Source of the DNA: UBA2991 sp965221735
GTDB lineage: Bacteria; Chloroflexota; Dehalococcoidia; Tepidiformales; Tepidiformaceae
Direction of reading: 5' to 3'
NCBI GenBank assembly: GCA_965221735.1
Contig: OZ244910.1
Span: 1,798,001 to 1,862,000 of the forward strand
DNA length: 64,000 nt
In this document: piece after piece, positions 32,614 to 42,103 of the stretch
How the letters are laid out: the number at the start of each line of letters is the position of its first letter
How positions within the stretch are numbered: position 1 is the first letter of the stretch
The notes under the pieces: model-generated
The model's input: the letters and a program-made list of their open reading frames with translations, nothing else
What the model was told of the DNA's origin: nothing
Databases searched by the model: none
Translations under genes and position numbers: made by a program

Positions 32614-33888
32614 GTGGTTCAGGCACTGGAGGACTACGGCTTCCTCAAGCTGAACGAGGAGATCCTGGCGAACCCGTACCCGTTCTACCGGGCGCTGCGC
32701 GAAGAGTCGCCCATCTACCGGGAGCCGGACTACGGGGTGTTCCTGCTCAGCCGCTACGAGGACATCCTCGAGGTGAACGCGCAGCCGGAGGTGTTCTCCA
32801 GCATCCTCGTGGCGAATGCGCCGTATGCCGACCCGCCGGCGGCGCTCGAAGACCTGCCGGAGTGGCGCGACTCGCAGCCGTTCAGCGACAAGATCCTCTC
32901 GAACGACCCACCCGACCACACGCGCCACAAGCGGCTCATCAACCGGTTCTTCACGCCCCGCCACGTGGCGGCGCTGGAGCCGCGCGTGCGGGAGATTACG
33001 AACGAGATCATCGACGCATTCATCGACCGGGGCGAGGTCGAGTTCGTGACGGAGTTCTCGCACATGCTGCCGCGGCTGGTGGTGGGGGAGCTGATCGGGG
33101 TGCCGCCCGAGGATGCCGAACGTTTCAAGCAGTTCTTCATGGACCGGCTGGCGGAGATGGCGAAACAGGCGGCCGACCCCACGGGTACGTACCAGCAGCA
33201 GGCCGAGGATCGAGAGGAGATCACGGAGAACCAGTTCCTCCAGGAGTACTTCATGGAGGCGATGGCGGATCGCCGGAAGTCGCCGCAGGGCGACATCATG
33301 AGCGACCTGGCCAACGCCACGTTCGTCGACACGAAGGAGCCGGTCCCGCTGGAGTCGCTGGTGAGCATGATCACGCTGCTCTACGCGGCGGGGGGCGACG
33401 CGAACACGCCCGAGCTGATGACGAACGCCATGCTCGTGCTGCTGCGGCAACCGGACGTGATGCAGGCGCTGCGGGACGACCCCTCGCTGGCGGGCGGGTT
33501 CATCGAGGAGGTGCTGCGGTACGACACGCCCGTGCCGGGCGTCTTCCGCATCGCGCTGCAGGACACGAGCGTCGGCGGCGTGCCCGTGAAGCGGGGCGAG
33601 AAGCTAATGGTCATCTACGGGTCGGGGAACCACGACGCGGAGAAGTTCGACAACGGCGAGATGTTCGACCTCGGCCGCGAGCAGACCTGTCCGCACCTGG
33701 GCTTCGGGCACGGCGTGCACTACTGCCCCGGGGCGGGACTGGCGCGACAGGAGGGTCGCGTGGCGATGCAGGAGCTCCTGCGGCGCATGGGCGACATCCA
33801 CATGCTGGAGGGCGATCCCCCCTATGTGCCGAGCGTGATCCAGCGCATCCCGATCAGGCTGAAGCTGGGCTTCACGAAGCTCGCGTAG
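32614..33888 (+). CDS. Cytochrome P450 (fourth of four), atypical I helix
   Basis: 424 residues from a GTG. E-x-x-R in EEVLRYDTPVPG; heme loop HLGFGHGVHYCPGAGLARQE is canonical. The I-helix motif reads LLYAAGGDANTPELM where other P450s have A-G-x-D/E-T-T, so the Thr that guides O2 protonation is Ala. P450s such as EryF work this way with help from the substrate. Tightly coupled to the Rieske oxygenase gene upstream. Confidence 0.92.
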   Translation: MVQALEDYGFLKLNEEILANPYPFYRALREESPIYREPDYGVFLLSRYEDILEVNAQPEVFSSILVANAPYADPPAALEDLPEWRDSQPFSDKILSNDPPDHTRHKRLINRFFTPRHVAALEPRVREITNEIIDAFIDRGEVEFVTEFSHMLPRLVVGELIGVPPEDAERFKQFFMDRLAEMAKQAADPTGTYQQQAEDREEITENQFLQEYFMEAMADRRKSPQGDIMSDLANATFVDTKEPVPLESLVSMITLLYAAGGDANTPELMTNAMLVLLRQPDVMQALRDDPSLAGGFIEEVLRYDTPVPGVFRIALQDTSVGGVPVKRGEKLMVIYGSGNHDAEKFDNGEMFDLGREQTCPHLGFGHGVHYCPGAGLARQEGRVAMQELLRRMGDIHMLEGDPPYVPSVIQRIPIRLKLGFTKLA

Positions 33889-33895
33889 GCGCTCC

Positions 33896-35137
33896 CTAGC
33901 CGACCCGGATGGGGTGGGGAACAGGCTGGTTGAAGAGGTAACCCTTCCTGTTGAAGGGGACCGTGTCGGGCTGGGTGGAGCCGGCAGCATCGGTGGCGCG
34001 GGTCATGATGGTGTGCTCGCCCGGGCGCGCGTCCCACGCAAACTCGAACCGCACCCAGGAGTAGCGAAACTGGGGCTCCAGGACGGACGCCTCGCGCCAC
34101 GTCCGTCCTGAGTCGTCGCTCCACTCGACGCGGGTGACGGGACCGTCGGGGGAGTGGGCGAAGCCCTGCAGGCGCTGCCGCCCCGGAGCCAGCTCGGCTG
34201 GCCAGGGGAGGGCGAGCGCGCTCTTCACGGTCTGGGTCGTGACCGGCTGGCCGAGCGCTTCGCCCTCGGGCGGGTAGTCGTCGCCGATGAGGACGTAGGA
34301 GGTGGTGTTGTTGCGGGTCCAGTGCTTCTCCGAGGAGACGACGATGCGTCCCAGCCACTTGATGTTGGATGCGCCCACCCAGCCGGGAATGACGGCCCGC
34401 AGGGGGTAGCCGTGGTCGCGGGTGAGGGGTTCGCCGTTGAGGGCGTAGGCGAGAAGGGTGTCTGGATGCATGGCCTTCTCGACCGGGAGGGCGCGGCGGA
34501 AGCCGTCCTCGGGCGACTCCTCGTCGAGGCCGACGAGGAGCACGCTGACGGCGTCCTCCCGTATCCCAGCCAGCTCCAGGACATCGCGAAGGGAGGCGCC
34601 GGTCCACTCGCCGTTGCCCACTCCACCGGTTCCCCACTGGGTGCCTTCCGCGGGCCGTCCCTGGACGCGGTCGAACATGGCGCGGTGGTTCCCGGCGCAT
34701 TCGAGATAGGACATGAACGCGCGACCGGGCAGCCGCCGGATGGCGTCGTAGGAGAGCTCGACCCGGTCGGCGACGGCATCGCCCTCCACCACGAGCCGCC
34801 AGCCGTCCACGTCTACATCCACGCTCACGGAGTTGTTGCGGACGAAGAAGAGGGGGACGGGCGTGACCAACCCCTGCATGTTCTCGAGGCGCGCTTCGAG
34901 GCTCTTGCCGTCCGAGTGGACGATGAAAGGTCCCGTGTCCTTGAACCAGCCCGAACGCTCGGTGGGCGGCGCGCCTGACTCGGAGCCGGAAGCGTCATCG
35001 CTGGACGTGCCGGCGCCGCAAGCCGCGAGGACGGCGGTGGCTCCACCGGCCGCCAGGAGCTGGAGGAAGCGGCGGCGGGGCATGCCGCGCCGGTCGGCGA
35101 GGGTCCAGAGGCGGTCGGGCCCGGGTGCGTTCGTCAT
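33896..35137 (-). CDS. Sulfite oxidase-family molybdopterin protein, Tat-exported
   Basis: 413 residues. N-terminal twin-arginine signal (GMPRRRFLQLLAAGG, about 18-32) with a lipobox LAAC, so exported folded and perhaps lipid-anchored. Molybdenum-binding domain (about 90-290): the Cys ligand in YLECAGNHRAMF, WGTGGVGNGEWTGASL, and GYPLRAVIPGWVGASNIKWL. C-terminal dimerisation domain (about 300-400): GFAHSPDGPVTRVEWSDD and EFAWDARPGEHTIMTRATDAAG. No heme domain. Could oxidise sulfite or reduce an S- or N-oxide; the electron partner is unknown. Confidence 0.9.
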   Translation of the reverse strand: MTNAPGPDRLWTLADRRGMPRRRFLQLLAAGGATAVLAACGAGTSSDDASGSESGAPPTERSGWFKDTGPFIVHSDGKSLEARLENMQGLVTPVPLFFVRNNSVSVDVDVDGWRLVVEGDAVADRVELSYDAIRRLPGRAFMSYLECAGNHRAMFDRVQGRPAEGTQWGTGGVGNGEWTGASLRDVLELAGIREDAVSVLLVGLDEESPEDGFRRALPVEKAMHPDTLLAYALNGEPLTRDHGYPLRAVIPGWVGASNIKWLGRIVVSSEKHWTRNNTTSYVLIGDDYPPEGEALGQPVTTQTVKSALALPWPAELAPGRQRLQGFAHSPDGPVTRVEWSDDSGRTWREASVLEPQFRYSWVRFEFAWDARPGEHTIMTRATDAAGSTQPDTVPFNRKGYLFNQPVPHPIRVG

Positions 35138-35144
35138 GCCCGGC

Positions 35145-35540
35145 CTACAAGAGTCGGGACCGCGGAAGGCCCGCCATCCGCCGGTCGAGCGTCAGGGTCT
35201 CGGCGTCATCGTGGGTGTAGCCGTCGACGATGAGGCGGTCGACGAGGCCGGGGCCGCCCGACTCGCGCAGGAGGTCCAGGACCGGCTCGCCGTTCAGGGG
35301 CGAGACCAGGTTCCTGCTCAGCACCTCCAGGAGAGCAGAGCGGGCCTGTGGCTTCGTAGTCCGATAGAAGTGCTGCAGGACGATGTAGGCCTCACCAATG
35401 ACCTGATTCGAGACGAGAACTTCGCCACCCGCATTGATTATCGCCGACAGTCCCTCAAGACAGCGCTCAAGGTCCGCGGGCGGCTCCCCCGTTGCCAGCC
35501 GGAGGAGGACGGACGTGTCAATCCCGTAGCGACCAGTCAT
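35145..35540 (-). CDS. PIN-domain toxin (VapC-like)
   Basis: 131 residues from the ATG at 35540. GIDTSVLLRLATGEPP holds the first acidic residue and a typical T-G-E-P-P turn; NQVIGEAYIVLQHFY the second; YTHDDAETLTLDRRMAGL the C-terminal acids. The start lies inside the end of the AbrB antitoxin gene (23-nt overlap), so translation is coupled. Confidence 0.85.
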   Translation of the reverse strand: MTGRYGIDTSVLLRLATGEPPADLERCLEGLSAIINAGGEVLVSNQVIGEAYIVLQHFYRTTKPQARSALLEVLSRNLVSPLNGEPVLDLLRESGGPGLVDRLIVDGYTHDDAETLTLDRRMAGLPRSRLL

Positions 35541-35760
35541 AGCCCTCCTCGCGGAACTTCTCGAGATCGAGTGACGGAAGGTCCTCCGGAATCTTGCCGC
35601 GCAACGGGGGGACCCACTCGGCAACGTCCGGCCGCGGGCGGAGGATGAAGCCGTCGGGGTGCTCCTCGAGCTCGATCCGGTCGCCAGGGCCGACCCCAAG
35701 CGCCTCAAGCACGCGCTTCGGGAAGGTGACCTGGCGTTTCGACGTGACCTTGACGATCAT
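35518..35760 (-). CDS. AbrB/MazE-type antitoxin
   Basis: 80 residues. The swapped-hairpin DNA-binding fold is clear: MIVKVTSKRQVTFPKRVLEALGVGPGDRIELEE (residues 1-33). The acidic tail ending in EEGYDWSLRD should neutralise the overlapping PIN toxin. Likely represses its own promoter at 35761-35807. Confidence 0.87.
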   Translation of the reverse strand: MIVKVTSKRQVTFPKRVLEALGVGPGDRIELEEHPDGFILRPRPDVAEWVPPLRGKIPEDLPSLDLEKFREEGYDWSLRD

Positions 35761-35807
35761 CGTAGTGGTTCCTTACCAACAGGGTACTTCGGTAAGGCAG
35801 AGCGCGT

Positions 35808-36731
35808 CTACACCATCAGGAGGCGCTCGAACTCCTCGTCGGGCATGTCCTCGGGGACAGGGTGGCCGGGGCCGAAGACGAGGGCATCGCTGCCTCCGGT
35901 CGTGACGGACATCCGGCCGAGGTTGACGAGCTGCCGGACGGCGCGGTCGGCGGCGCGGGCGTCGTGGAGGACGGGGAGTCCGAGGCGCGTGCGGAAGACG
36001 GAACGGGCGGTCGCGACCTCGCCGCCGAAGAGCTCACGTTCGGTCGACTGCAACTCGGCGAGCGCAATGTCGAAACTCTGCTGGGGAAAGCGTTCGTAGA
36101 GCAGGGGAAGGAGGTGGACGGAGAGCGTGTCGGAGGGGCCGGCCAGCCGCATGGGCTCCTCCCTCGAACGGCCGCGGGGGAGGGGCTTGTCCCACCACAC
36201 CCATCGTCCGTACAACTCGCGGAGCCGCGCACCCAGGGGCGTGCGCGAGGTCCAGGGCTCGTGGAGCCCGCCGTCAGCGGGTTCAACCCTCGCTGCCTGC
36301 CGGCAGAGGTCGCGGAGCTCGTACGCGATTGACGAGCGAGGGTCGCTGAGATCGCAGCCCGGTTCGCCGGGCTCGACGAGCAGGAACGTGTTCGCATGAG
36401 CGGTGCCCCAGTCGACGACCAGCCTGCGCTCGTCTTCGGGCAACTGGCGGAGCGACACGAGCAGGGTCAGGTGGCCGTCATCAAGGGCGCGACGGGTTCG
36501 CAGGAAGCGTCTCCATGACGACGACCCTTCGAGGTAGACGGGGCTGAGTGGCAGGCGAAGGGGGCGGTCGGCGCGGGACACGTCGTAGATGACACCGCGA
36601 GCGGCGCCCGCGAGGTCCTGGAGGGCCCGCAGGAGGATGCGCTCCTCCTCGGCCGACGCGCCCTGCTCCTCGGCCCCGCTCCCGAAGCCCCAGTGCCTTC
36701 GCTTCCAGAGTCCACGGATGGCCACGGGCAC
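35808..36731 (-). CDS. Protein of unknown function
   Basis: 307 residues, not recognised. No signal peptide or membrane helix. A basic N-terminus (GLWKRRHWGFG) is followed by an Arg-rich alpha/beta region with LTLLVSLRQLPEDERRLVVDWG and a C-terminal part that looks like a winged-helix-type segment (VRQLVNLGRMSVTTGGSDALVFGPGH, about 265-290). Codon use matches its neighbours, so it is likely real. It is convergent with nothing and divergent from gcvT. Confidence 0.6.
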   Translation of the reverse strand: MPVAIRGLWKRRHWGFGSGAEEQGASAEEERILLRALQDLAGAARGVIYDVSRADRPLRLPLSPVYLEGSSSWRRFLRTRRALDDGHLTLLVSLRQLPEDERRLVVDWGTAHANTFLLVEPGEPGCDLSDPRSSIAYELRDLCRQAARVEPADGGLHEPWTSRTPLGARLRELYGRWVWWDKPLPRGRSREEPMRLAGPSDTLSVHLLPLLYERFPQQSFDIALAELQSTERELFGGEVATARSVFRTRLGLPVLHDARAADRAVRQLVNLGRMSVTTGGSDALVFGPGHPVPEDMPDEEFERLLMV

Positions 36732-36849
36732 AGCCTAGCGCATCGCTCGCCGGGTGCGGCACCGCCGAAGCAACCAACCCGGAAGGGAGAGACGGCGGCC
36801 TTTACCCGGGTGCTGGCGGCCCCGGCGGGCAGTGGGCTACAGTCGCAGC

Positions 36850-37962
<1,113 letters not shown>

Positions 37963-37967
37963 AGACG

Positions 37968-38366
37968 ATGGACCATGAAACCCCCGAGGAGCTGCTCTAT
38001 TCGCCGAACCACGAGTGGCTGCGCCGTGAGGCCGGCAGCCCCGACGAGGGCACGATCGGCATCACCGACTTCGCCCAGGACCAGGTAGGCGACGTGGTCT
38101 ACCTTGATCTGCCCGCCGAGGGGGATGCAGTGACCGCAGGCGAGCGGTGCGGCGAGATCGAGTCGGCGAAGACAGTGTCCGACCTGTATTCGCCCGTCAG
38201 CGGCGAGGTCATCGCAGCGAACGGGGCGCTGGAGGACCAGCCGGAGCTGGTCAACTCCTCGCCCTACGACGAGGGCTGGATGCTCCGCGTGCGCATCGCC
38301 GACGAGGGCGAGCTCGAAGCTCTCCTCGACGCCGCCGGCTACCGCGCACAGCTTCCGGAGGACTAG
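37968..38366 (+). CDS. gcvH: Glycine cleavage H protein (lipoyl carrier)
   Basis: 132 residues. The lipoyl-attachment Lys is in GEIESAKTVSDLYSPVSGEV (about residue 65). N-terminal YSPNHEWLR and C-terminal PYDEGWMLRVRI are standard. It shuttles the aminomethyl group between P, T and L proteins. The L protein (dihydrolipoamide dehydrogenase) is not in the window. Confidence 0.96.
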   Translation: MDHETPEELLYSPNHEWLRREAGSPDEGTIGITDFAQDQVGDVVYLDLPAEGDAVTAGERCGEIESAKTVSDLYSPVSGEVIAANGALEDQPELVNSSPYDEGWMLRVRIADEGELEALLDAAGYRAQLPED

Positions 38367-38368
38367 CG

Positions 38369-39736
38369 TTGGCATCGCCGGCGCCGGGCGGGGCGCCTCA
38401 TCCGTACATTCCCGCCACGGAGGCCGATCGCGCGCGGATGCTGGAGCGGGTCGGCGTGGCCGACCTCGACGCGCTGTTCGCGGACCTGCCGGCGGCGATG
38501 CGAGACCCGGCCATCGACCTTCCACCCGCGCTCACGGAACCTGAGCTGATCGCCCTGCTGGAGGAGCGCGCCGGCGAGAACGCCGGCGCCTCGCAGCCGA
38601 ACTTCCTCGGGGCGGGGGCGTACCGGCGCTCGATCCCGGCGGTCGCCGCGCACCTGACCTCCCGATCCGAGTTCGTCACGGCCTACACGCCGTACCAGCC
38701 GGAAATCAGCCAGGGGACTCTGCAGTCGGCGTTCGAGTACCAGTCGGTGGTGTGCGAGCTGACTGGGATGAACGTGTCGAACACGGGCCTCTACGACGTC
38801 GCCAGCGCCACGGCCGAGGCCTGCCTGCTGGCGACACGGGCGACGAGGCGCGGCGCGGTCGCCCTGCTTGAGCCGATTCACCCCGGAACGATTGAGGTGG
38901 TACGCACCTACACGCGCGGCGCGGGGCTGCGCGTCGACATCCTGACGTCGGCGGATGCGGTGAGCGAGGAGCACGCCTGCCTGGTGGTCCAGCAGCCGGA
39001 CTTCCTCGGGACGATCGTGGACCTCGAACCGCTGGCCGAGACGGCGCACGAGAGCGGCGTGCTGCTGGTCACGGTCGCCGACCCGTTCGCGCTGGGGCTG
39101 CTGCGCTCGCCGGGGGACGCGGGCGCCGACATCGTCACGGGCGAGGGGCGCGATCTGGCGGGTGCGCCGGCCTTCGGCGGACCGTCGCTGGGGCTGTTCG
39201 CCGCGCGATCGCCGTTCATGCGGCAGATGCCCGGGCGCATCGTGGGACGCACGCAGGAGCTGCACGAGCCGCCGCAGGGGGGCGAGCCCCGCACCGGCTA
39301 TGTGCTCACGCTGCAGGCGCGGGAGCAGTTCATCCGCCGGGAGCGGGCGACCTCGAACGTGTCGACGGCGCAGTCGCTGATCGCGCTGGCCTTCACGATC
39401 ACGGTGCAGGCCCTCGGGCCGCAGGGCCTGCGCGAGGCGGCGGAGCTGTGCTACCAGCGCGCGCACGACGCCGCCGCGCGGATCGCGGCGCTGCCCGGTT
39501 ACGAGACGCCGGAACGCGGGCCGTGGTTCCAGGAGTTCCTCGTGCGCGGGGCCCTGCCCGCGGCGGAACTCGCCACCCGGCTCCGGGAACAGGGGATCGG
39601 GCCGGGGCTCGATGTCTCGTCGCGGGCCGAGCCGGAGGCGCGGGATGCGCTGCTGTTCGCCGTGACGGAGGCGACGCCGGACGCGCACGTCGACGCGCTG
39701 GTCGAGGCGCTGGCGGAGATCGGAGCGGACGCGTGA
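38369..39736 (+). CDS. gcvPA: Glycine dehydrogenase (decarboxylating) subunit 1
   Basis: 455 residues from the TTG at 38369, chosen because GGAGG lies 7 nt upstream and the product then starts just before PHPYIPATEADRARML, the normal GcvPA N-terminus. Also seen: SQPNFLGAGAYRRSIPA, YTPYQPEISQGTLQSAFEYQS and GPSLGLFAARSPFMRQMPGRIVG. It forms the heterodimeric P protein with the next gene, binding glycine and releasing CO2. Overlaps gcvPB by 4 nt. Confidence 0.95.
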   Translation: MASPAPGGAPHPYIPATEADRARMLERVGVADLDALFADLPAAMRDPAIDLPPALTEPELIALLEERAGENAGASQPNFLGAGAYRRSIPAVAAHLTSRSEFVTAYTPYQPEISQGTLQSAFEYQSVVCELTGMNVSNTGLYDVASATAEACLLATRATRRGAVALLEPIHPGTIEVVRTYTRGAGLRVDILTSADAVSEEHACLVVQQPDFLGTIVDLEPLAETAHESGVLLVTVADPFALGLLRSPGDAGADIVTGEGRDLAGAPAFGGPSLGLFAARSPFMRQMPGRIVGRTQELHEPPQGGEPRTGYVLTLQAREQFIRRERATSNVSTAQSLIALAFTITVQALGPQGLREAAELCYQRAHDAAARIAALPGYETPERGPWFQEFLVRGALPAAELATRLREQGIGPGLDVSSRAEPEARDALLFAVTEATPDAHVDALVEALAEIGADA

Positions 39737-41220
39737 GCGCGTTGCGGCCGGGCGGCGAGGACTTCGGCGCGCGCCTCAGCTTCGACCGGGGCGGGCCCGG
39801 ACGGCGGGCGGTCGACGTACCGGCCTGGAACGGGGAAGCGACGCCGCTCCCGGACGCCCATCTGCTGCGGGACTCCCTGCGGCTGCCGGAACTGAGCCAG
39901 GGCGAGCTCGTGCGCTACTACACGGCGCTTTCGGCACGGAACTACGGCATCGACTCCGGCACGTACCCGCTGGGTTCCTGCACGATGAAGTACAACCCGA
40001 AGGTCGACGACCTCGTGGCCTCGCTGCCGGGGTTCGCAGGCGCGCATCCGCAGGCCCCGGCGGAGGACGCACAGGGCACGCTGCGCACGCTGCTGGAGCT
40101 ACGTCGCGGGCTGGCGGAGGCGACGGGGCTGCCCGCCGTGAGCCTGGCGCCCGCGGCGGGGGCGCAGGGCGAGCTGGCGGGCGTCCTGATGATCACGCGG
40201 GCGCTGGAGGACCGGGGCGAGCTGGAGACGCGCCGCCGCATCCTCGTGCCGGACTCGGCGCACGGCACGAATCCCGCGACGGCGGCGATGGCGGGCTTCA
40301 CCGTCACCCAGATCCCGACGGCGGCCGACGGCTCGCTCGATCGGGCGACGATCGAGCAGGAGCTGGACGAGAGCGTGGCGGCAGTCATGGTCACAGCGCC
40401 GAACACGCTCGGGCTGTGGGAACAGGGCATCGAGGAGGTGGCGGGGCTGATTCACGAGGCAGGGGCTTACCTGTACGGGGATGGGGCGAACTTCAACGCG
40501 ATCATGGGGCGGGTGCGGTACGGCGATCTCGGCTTCGACGTGGTGCACCTGAACCTGCACAAGAGCTTCAGCACGCCGCACGGCGGGGGCGGGCCGGGGG
40601 CGGGGCCGGTCTGCTGCAGCGAGGAGCTGGCGCCGTATCTCCCGACGCCGGTGGTGGACGAGTGCGACGACGGGGTCGTGCGGCTGGCGGCGCCCGAGCG
40701 CAGCATCGGCCAGCTCCAGCAGTTCCACGGCAACGTAGGGGTCCTGATCCGCGCCTACGCCTACATGCGGGCGCTCGGCCTCGAAGGGCTGCGGGCCGTC
40801 TCCGGGCAGGCGGTGCTCAACGCGAACTACCTGCGGGTGCTGCTCCACGGGCACTACGACCTGCCCTACGACCGGCCGGTGCTGCACGAGGTCGTGTTCT
40901 CAGGGTCGCGACAGCGCAAGGAGCACGGCGTGCGGACCTACGACATCGCGAAGCGGCTGATCGACCATGGCTTCCACCCGCCGACGGTCTACTTCCCGCT
41001 GATTGTCGAGGAAGCGCTCATGCTGGAGCCGACGGAGACGGAGCCGCCCGAAGCGATCGAGGCGCTGGCGGAGGCGATGATCGCGATCGCCGAGGAGGCG
41101 GAGCGCGACCCCGACACGCTGCGCGCCGCTCCCCTCACGGCTCCGATCGGGCGACTCGACGAGGCGAATGCAGCGCGACGCCCCGTGCTCCGCTGGCAGG
41201 AGCCGGAAGCCGAAGAGTAA
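39733..41220 (+). CDS. gcvPB: Glycine dehydrogenase (decarboxylating) subunit 2
   Basis: 495 residues from the GTG at 39733, which overlaps the gcvPA stop (GTGA). The PLP lysine lies in HLNLHKSFSTPHGGGGPGAG (about residue 280). Other blocks: GTYPLGSCTMKYNPK, PDSAHGTNPATAAMAGF and DGANFNAIMGRVRYGDLGFD. The last gene of the gcv operon; completes the P protein. Confidence 0.96.
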   Translation: MSALRPGGEDFGARLSFDRGGPGRRAVDVPAWNGEATPLPDAHLLRDSLRLPELSQGELVRYYTALSARNYGIDSGTYPLGSCTMKYNPKVDDLVASLPGFAGAHPQAPAEDAQGTLRTLLELRRGLAEATGLPAVSLAPAAGAQGELAGVLMITRALEDRGELETRRRILVPDSAHGTNPATAAMAGFTVTQIPTAADGSLDRATIEQELDESVAAVMVTAPNTLGLWEQGIEEVAGLIHEAGAYLYGDGANFNAIMGRVRYGDLGFDVVHLNLHKSFSTPHGGGGPGAGPVCCSEELAPYLPTPVVDECDDGVVRLAAPERSIGQLQQFHGNVGVLIRAYAYMRALGLEGLRAVSGQAVLNANYLRVLLHGHYDLPYDRPVLHEVVFSGSRQRKEHGVRTYDIAKRLIDHGFHPPTVYFPLIVEEALMLEPTETEPPEAIEALAEAMIAIAEEAERDPDTLRAAPLTAPIGRLDEANAARRPVLRWQEPEAEE

Positions 41221-41227
41221 GGCCGGG

Positions 41228-41242
41228 CCGGACGGCGTCCGG
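41228..41242. terminator. Hairpin between convergent gcvPB and GYD genes
   Basis: CCGGAC and GTCCGG with a GGC loop in the 32-nt gap between the two stops. Could serve both strands; no T run. Confidence 0.35.
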
Positions 41243-41252
41243 AGGGCGGTGG

Positions 41253-41573
41253 CTAGCCTCCGGGAGGACGGTAGGGCACGTTCATGGCGACGGCCTCGTC
41301 CACGGTCTCGGGCGTCACGAGCACGGTCACGCTCACGCCGAGGGCCCCGGCGGAGCCGATCGCGAGGGAGACCGCGGTCGCGGCGGCGTCATCGGGAAGG
41401 TCCGCCGTGATGAAGAGGTCGGTCTTTCCGAACGCGTAGTAGAGGGACTCGAGGGAGCCGCCGGCGCCCTCGATGGCCTCGGCCAGGGCCGCCCGGCGGC
41501 TCGTGCCGCCTTCCTTGACCAGGCCTGAAAGACCGTCTTGCGTGTAGCTCGCCTGTAGCAGGTACTTCCCCAT
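41253..41573 (-). CDS. GYD-domain protein
   Basis: 106 residues. MGKYLLQASYTQDGLSGLVKEGGTSRRAALAEAIEGAGGSLESLYYAFGKTD matches the small GYD family (ferredoxin-like, often dimeric). These proteins often sit beside oxidoreductases; activity unknown. AGGAAGAAAC lies just before the ATG. Confidence 0.82.
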   Translation of the reverse strand: MGKYLLQASYTQDGLSGLVKEGGTSRRAALAEAIEGAGGSLESLYYAFGKTDLFITADLPDDAAATAVSLAIGSAGALGVSVTVLVTPETVDEAVAMNVPYRPPGG

Positions 41574-41657
41574 GTTTCTTCCTCCAACCGGTTGTGCTGT
41601 ATGCCTACCAGCGGGGGGCGGGGCCGGTCAAGGCGCCGTCGGAGCGGGGTCACGCGT

Positions 41658-42089
41658 TCAGGGCAGGACTTCCTCGATCTGGGCGACATGATCCTCGCGG
41701 TGCCGCCAGCGCTCGATCGCGTACGCGACGCCGGCCCGGCGCAGGGATTCGAGCTGATCGCCGGTGAGGGACTCCAGGGTGGCGTCGAGCTGTTCCGCCG
41801 CCCGAACAGCAACGGCGCCGACCGCTCCCGGGTCGAAGAGAGGGGCGATTGCTTCCAGGGTTGCGTTTGTTGTCACGTCCTCGGCGGCGAACCCGTCGCC
41901 GCGCAGGTAGCGCTGCAGGGCGACGTCCTGGCGCACATCCCAGAAGGCCACATGGACGAGGGCGAAGGCCACCGTCCACACGCCTCCGAGCGAACGGGAC
42001 ATGGCCGACTCATCGAGCCGCGAGACGAGGTCGCGCAGTCGGGCAGTGGCGCGGGCATTGCTCAGCAGGTCGCCGTCCTGAGTGGTCAT
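41658..42089 (-). CDS. DinB-like four-helix-bundle protein
   Basis: 143 residues from the ATG at 42089. The pattern L-x-x-L-V-S-R-L-D-E-S, a W-T-V-A-F-A-L-V-H-V-A-F-W-D helix with the first His, and C-terminal ERWRHREDHVAQIEE with the metal-binding His pair fits DinB/YfiT-like metalloproteins, which act as thiol transferases or have unknown roles. It follows the alpha/beta hydrolase by 14 nt, so it belongs to the PKS operon. Confidence 0.68.
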   Translation of the reverse strand: MTTQDGDLLSNARATARLRDLVSRLDESAMSRSLGGVWTVAFALVHVAFWDVRQDVALQRYLRGDGFAAEDVTTNATLEAIAPLFDPGAVGAVAVRAAEQLDATLESLTGDQLESLRRAGVAYAIERWRHREDHVAQIEEVLP

Positions 42090-42103
42090 GGGAGACAACG
42101 CCC

